From Saccharopolyspora hirsuta (GTDB lineage Bacteria; Actinomycetota; Actinomycetes; Mycobacteriales; Pseudonocardiaceae): a stretch of 64,000 bases of DNA. Below, in pieces: positions 60,697 to 64,000 of the stretch. The position numbers and the translations under genes are program-made. The stretch covers positions 186,001-250,000 of the forward strand of contig NZ_VWPH01000001.1 of assembly GCF_008630535.1 (NCBI RefSeq), in the 5' to 3' direction. The notes below the pieces were generated by a model. It was not told the DNA's origin. It saw nothing but the letters and a program-made list of their open reading frames with translations, and made no database searches. Each line of letters begins with the position of its first letter. Position 1 is the first letter of the stretch.

Positions 60697-62073
60697 ATGG
60701 CCGGTGCGTTGCAGGTCGAGCGGAGATCGATCGACCCGGTTCCGGAGAGCGAGCGGCACGGCAGCCCGCGCAGCCTGTTCACGCTGTGGTTCGCGAGCAA
60801 CATGCAGATCACCTCGGCGGTGACCGGTGCGCTGACCGTGCTGGTGGGGCTGCACCCGCTGTGGGCGCTGGTCGCCATCGCGCTGGGCAACGCGCTCGGC
60901 GGCGTGCCGATGGCCCTGCACGCCGCGCAGGGGCCCAAGCTCGGCATCCCGCAGATGATCCAGAGCCGGGCGCAGTTCGGCGTCTACGGCGCGGTGCTGC
61001 CGCTGGTCCTCGTAGTGCTGATGTACCTCGGCTACTTCGCCAGCGGCAACGTCCTGGGCGGTCAGGCGCTCGCCGCGATCACCCATATGCCGGTGGACCT
61101 CAGCATCGTGCTCTACGCGGCGCTGTCGGCGCTGATCGCGATCGTCGGGTACCGGCTGATCCACCGGTTCGGCTGGCTGGCGTCGCTGGTGTCGGTCGTG
61201 GTGTTCGTGTACCTGACCTTCCGGCTGGTCACCACGCACGACCTCGGGGCGGTGCTGGCGAACGCGCAGCTGGACGTGCCCGCGTTCCTGCTCGCGCTGT
61301 CGCTGACCGCCTCCTGGCAGCTCACCTTCGGCCCGTACGTCGCGGACACCTCGCGCTACCTGCCCGCGAGCACCTCGATCCGGGCGACGTTCTGGTGGAC
61401 CTACGGCGGCACCGCGCTCGGCGCGACCTGGGCGATGTCCTTCGGCGCGCTGGCCTACGCGGTCGCGGGCCAGCAGTTCAAGGGGCACGAGGTCACCTAC
61501 GTGGTGGGGCTGGGCGGCGAGGCGCTCGTGCTGCCGCTGCTGCTGGCCATCGCGCTGGGCAAGCTCACGATCAACGTGCTCAACATCTACGGCGGCTACA
61601 TGACGGTGGCCACCACGATGACCGCGTTCACCCGCCGGGTGGGGCTCTCCCCGGCGACCCGGATCGGCTACATCGCGCTCGTCGGCGTGCTCGGCGGGGT
61701 GCTGGCCGTGCTGGGCCGCGGCGACTTCCTGTCGAACTTCGTGCTGTTCCTGCACTTCCTGCTGTACTTCCTGACCCCGTGGAGCGCGGTCAACCTGGTC
61801 GACTTCTACTTCCTGCGCAAGGAGAACTACGACCTCGACGCGATGTACGACCCGGACGGCGCCTACGGCCGCTGGTGCGGTCCGGCGCTGGTGGCCTACT
61901 TCATCGGCATCGCGGTGCAGATCCCGTTCTCCAACGTGGACGGTGTCTTCACCGGGTTCGCTGTGCCGCTGCTGGGCGGCGCGGACATCGCGTGGCTGCT
62001 CGGCCTGGTGGTGCCCGGCGCGATCTACTGGGCGGCGATGCGCAACCGCATCGGTGCCGGGAGGAGTGCCTGA
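60697..62073 (+). CDS. NCS1-family (purine-cytosine permease type) transporter
   Basis: 458 residues and about 12 helices. SLFTLWFASNMQITSAVTGAL at the start and SWQLTFGPYVADTSRYLP in the middle are NCS1/CodB-type landmarks. LTPWSAVNLVDFYFLRKENYDLDAMY near the end fits the purine/cytosine/allantoin permeases. It sits between hutH and hutU and directly before an IclR regulator, so an imidazole or related heterocycle (urocanate, for example) is an attractive cargo, but that is inference. ATG 60697 follows GAGGAG. Confidence 0.85.
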   Translation: MAGALQVERRSIDPVPESERHGSPRSLFTLWFASNMQITSAVTGALTVLVGLHPLWALVAIALGNALGGVPMALHAAQGPKLGIPQMIQSRAQFGVYGAVLPLVLVVLMYLGYFASGNVLGGQALAAITHMPVDLSIVLYAALSALIAIVGYRLIHRFGWLASLVSVVVFVYLTFRLVTTHDLGAVLANAQLDVPAFLLALSLTASWQLTFGPYVADTSRYLPASTSIRATFWWTYGGTALGATWAMSFGALAYAVAGQQFKGHEVTYVVGLGGEALVLPLLLAIALGKLTINVLNIYGGYMTVATTMTAFTRRVGLSPATRIGYIALVGVLGGVLAVLGRGDFLSNFVLFLHFLLYFLTPWSAVNLVDFYFLRKENYDLDAMYDPDGAYGRWCGPALVAYFIGIAVQIPFSNVDGVFTGFAVPLLGGADIAWLLGLVVPGAIYWAAMRNRIGAGRSA

Positions 62074-62075
62074 CG

Positions 62076-62861
62076 ATGACCGGATCGAGCGCGTCCCCGG
62101 CGGTCGGCCGGGCGCTGGACGTCCTGGTCCGGCTGGCCGAAGGCCCCGGCCCGGTGCGCGCGGCGACCCTGGCCCGCGACCTCGGCGTCCCGCGCTCGTC
62201 GCTGTACCACATCCTGTCGGTCCTGGTGGACAAGGGATTCGTGGTCTACCTGGCGGGGGAGCAGGCCTACGGCCTCGGCGTGGTGTCCTTCGAGATCGGC
62301 TCCGCGTACCTGCGCCACGAACCCCTGGAACGACGAGCCGCCCCCATCCTGCGCCGCCTGGCCCGCACCCTCGGCCAGACCGTGCACCTGGGCATCCTGC
62401 ACGGCGCGGAAACGGTGTACCTGCTGAAGGAACAACCGACCTCCGGCGCGGACGTCTCCCTGATCACCGACGTCGGCGTGCGCCTGCCCGCCCACCTGAC
62501 GGCCAACGGCCGAGCGATCCTCGCGGGCAGCGCCGACGCCCAGCTGCGAGCCCTGTTCCCGCGCCGCAGCGACTTCATCACCCGAACCGGCAAAGGCCCC
62601 CGAACCCTCGCGGAACTCCGGGAATCCCTGGCCACCGACCGAGAACGCGGCTGGTCGGAAGAGGTGGAGCTGGTAGCCCCGGGCCTGCGCTCGGTGGGAG
62701 CCGCGGTCTACGACCACAATGGACGTCCGGTGGCGGCCCTGAGCACGACGTGGAGCCGATTCCACGAACGCCACGACCCGACAGAGGTCGGCGAAGCCAT
62801 GCGCTCCGGAGCGGCGAAGCTGACCGCGGCGATCTCCGGCCGAACCCCGCAGGCGGACTGA
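62076..62861 (+). CDS. IclR-family transcriptional regulator
   Basis: 261 residues. The N-terminal winged helix (AVGRALDVLVRLAEGPGPVRAATLARDLGVPRSSLYHIL) is followed by the IclR effector domain (AYGLGVVSFEIGSAYL, LPAHLTANGRAILA, GLRSVGAAVYDHNGRPVAALS). It begins 2 bp after the NCS1 permease stop, with GGAGGAG upstream, so it is co-transcribed and probably controls the permease gene or the flanking hut genes. Confidence 0.92.
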   Translation: MTGSSASPAVGRALDVLVRLAEGPGPVRAATLARDLGVPRSSLYHILSVLVDKGFVVYLAGEQAYGLGVVSFEIGSAYLRHEPLERRAAPILRRLARTLGQTVHLGILHGAETVYLLKEQPTSGADVSLITDVGVRLPAHLTANGRAILAGSADAQLRALFPRRSDFITRTGKGPRTLAELRESLATDRERGWSEEVELVAPGLRSVGAAVYDHNGRPVAALSTTWSRFHERHDPTEVGEAMRSGAAKLTAAISGRTPQAD

Positions 62862-63034
62862 ACACCGCTGGCGAGATCCGATGTGACGGAGCGCCTGGGG
62901 TTGCGCATGAAATCGGCACCGTCGTCGACGAAACCTCCAGTTGGCACCGCAGCCGGTTCCGAGAGAAATCTCTGACGTCACCACCAGGTCTTCCGGCGAG
63001 CGATCGTTGCCGTGGCCTCGGCGCCTCGATCCCG

Positions 63035-63048
63035 TCTCGGATCCGAGA
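63035..63048. promoter_or_regulatory. palindrome upstream of hutU
   Basis: TCTCGGATCCGAGA is a perfect 14-bp palindrome about 85 bp before the hutU start. It differs from the HutC-type site, so it could be the site of the neighbouring IclR protein. This is speculative. Confidence 0.35.
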
Positions 63049-63131
63049 AACACCCGGCGCACTGCTGTCGCCGACGCGGGGCGCGGGGTCTGATGGGGGA
63101 CAACGAGAACCTGTCGGATCTGGAGCAGCGC

Positions 63132-64000
63132 ATGAGCAACGAGCACGTCCGCACCATTCGCGCGCCGCGCGGCGCGGAGCTGAACTGCCGCGGTTGGCAG
63201 CAGGAAGGCGCACTGCGGATGCTGATGAACAACCTCGACGCCGAGGTCGCCGAGCGGCCCGAGGACCTGGTGGTCTACGGCGGGACCGGCAAGGCCGCCC
63301 GGAGCTGGGCCGCCTTCGACGCGATCACCGAGACGCTCAAGACCCTCGAGCAGGACGAGACGCTGCTGGTGCAGTCCGGCAAGCCGGTGGGCGTGCTGCG
63401 CACCCACGAGTGGGCGCCGCGGGTGCTGATCGCCAACTCCAACCTGGTCGGCGACTGGGCGAACTGGGAGGAGTTCCGCCGCCTCGACTCGCTGGGCCTG
63501 ACCATGTACGGGCAGATGACCGCCGGGTCCTGGATCTACATCGGCAGCCAGGGCATCCTGCAGGGCACCTACGAGACCTTCGGCGCGGTCGCCCGCAAGC
63601 GCTTCGGCGGCAGCCTCGCCGGTACCATCACGCTCACCGCAGGGCTCGGCGGCATGGGCGGCGCGCAGCCGCTGGCGGTGACCATGAACGAGGGCGTGGC
63701 GATCTGCGTGGAGGTCGACCCGGCCCGCATCGAGCGCCGCATCGCCCACCGCTACCTCGACGTCCGCGCCGACGACGTCGACGAGGCGTTGCGGCTCGCG
63801 AAGGAGGCCCGCGACCAGCGCAAGGCGCTGTCGATCGGGCTGGTGGGCAACGCCGCCGAGGTGTTCCCGCAGCTGCTGGCGATGGACGCGCCGATCGACA
63901 TCGTCACCGACCAGACCTCCGCGCACGACCCGCTGTCCTACCTGCCCGCGGGCGTCGCCGTCGAGGAGTGGGCGGCGCTGGCCGAGCAGGACCCGGCGGC
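63132..64000 (+). CDS. hutU: urocanate hydratase (N-terminal part, runs off the window)
   Basis: The first about 290 residues of urocanase are present: [23 protein letters not shown], the NAD-binding region [12 protein letters not shown]-like, [24 protein letters not shown], and [17 protein letters not shown]. The enzyme hydrates urocanate to imidazolone propionate, the second hut step. ATG 63132 ([14 protein letters not shown]) fits the usual family length; an in-frame ATG at 63093 would add 13 residues. The frame is still open at 64000. Confidence 0.93.
   Translation, partial: MSNEHVRTIRAPRGAELNCRGWQQEGALRMLMNNLDAEVAERPEDLVVYGGTGKAARSWAAFDAITETLKTLEQDETLLVQSGKPVGVLRTHEWAPRVLIANSNLVGDWANWEEFRRLDSLGLTMYGQMTAGSWIYIGSQGILQGTYETFGAVARKRFGGSLAGTITLTAGLGGMGGAQPLAVTMNEGVAICVEVDPARIERRIAHRYLDVRADDVDEALRLAKEARDQRKALSIGLVGNAAEVFPQLLAMDAPIDIVTDQTSAHDPLSYLPAGVAVEEWAALAEQDPA

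Noticed and set aside
1-64000. CRISPR arrays, tRNA and rRNA genes, NRPS/PKS modules
   Set aside because: None seen: no regularly spaced repeats, no tRNA-like cloverleaf with CCA-proximal features, and no adenylation or ketosynthase motifs.

Overview
The window is a high-GC (about 70%) actinobacterial chromosome segment with GC-ending codons, many GTG starts, Tat signals, and CsoR-, Zur-, DosR- and KstR-type regulatory sequences. The gene families and their arrangement fit a Pseudonocardiales genome such as Saccharopolyspora. That placement is inference, because no rRNA or other taxonomic marker is present. I see no tRNA, rRNA, CRISPR array, integrase or intact insertion sequence.

Layout. (1) 1-2009: start of a UbiD-family decarboxylase, its UbiX flavin prenyltransferase and a divergent AraC regulator. 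(2) 2105-10346: a tightly packed minus-strand cluster framed by two Zur-like palindromes. It encodes a FecCD/BtuCD-type ABC importer, a methyltransferase, a DUF364 'heavy-metal chelation' protein, a GHMP (PduX-like) kinase, a fold-type II PLP enzyme and an MFS exporter. I read this as an undescribed zinc metallophore (zincophore) biosynthesis, export and import system. (3) 10765-16154: LysR regulator divergent from CitMHS transporter, AtuA-type proteins and a Tat-exported CocE-type hydrolase. (4) 16207-19933: a conserved hypothetical with a possible frameshift and a UPF1-like helicase with a DUF2726 nuclease-like tail. (5) 20119-26039: sugar-lactone oxidase, a GMC oxidoreductase behind a KstR-like operator, and a glucarate transporter/dehydratase pair. 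(6) 26043-36311: a dormancy-type group resembling the mycobacterial DosR regulon. It holds two Acg-like nitroreductases, two universal stress proteins plus two decayed ones, a GH65 phosphorylase next to a double-HAD phosphatase (a split version of the Rv2006 architecture) and an M50-CBS protease. (7) 36448-39601: AI-2E-family permease and alkyl sulfatase.

(8) 39625-50233: a copper region. On the left is a second metallophore-like module: an SbnA-type PLP synthase, an MFS exporter fused to a DUF1015 (SbnI-type serine kinase) domain, and a small His-containing membrane protein. It shares an unusual TTAGTACTA palindrome with the neighbouring multicopper oxidase. On the right is a conventional CsoR/CopZ/CDGSH/CopA/CopZ copper-efflux set with three G-tract CsoR boxes. 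Inverted copies of one extragenic palindrome flank the oxidase-to-CopZ block. (9) 50540-54983: HU protein, small secreted protein, ferredoxin, and a 1100-residue repeat protein. (10) 54994-64000: C39-like peptidase, then histidine utilisation: HutC with its operator, an amino-acid permease, HutH, an NCS1 permease, an IclR regulator and the start of HutU.

The most notable pattern is that the zinc cluster (2) and the copper-side cluster (8) use the same logic. A small-molecule kinase activates a hydroxy-amino acid, a PLP enzyme would do a beta-replacement on the phosphate ester, and an MFS protein exports the product. No NRPS or NIS synthetase is present in either.
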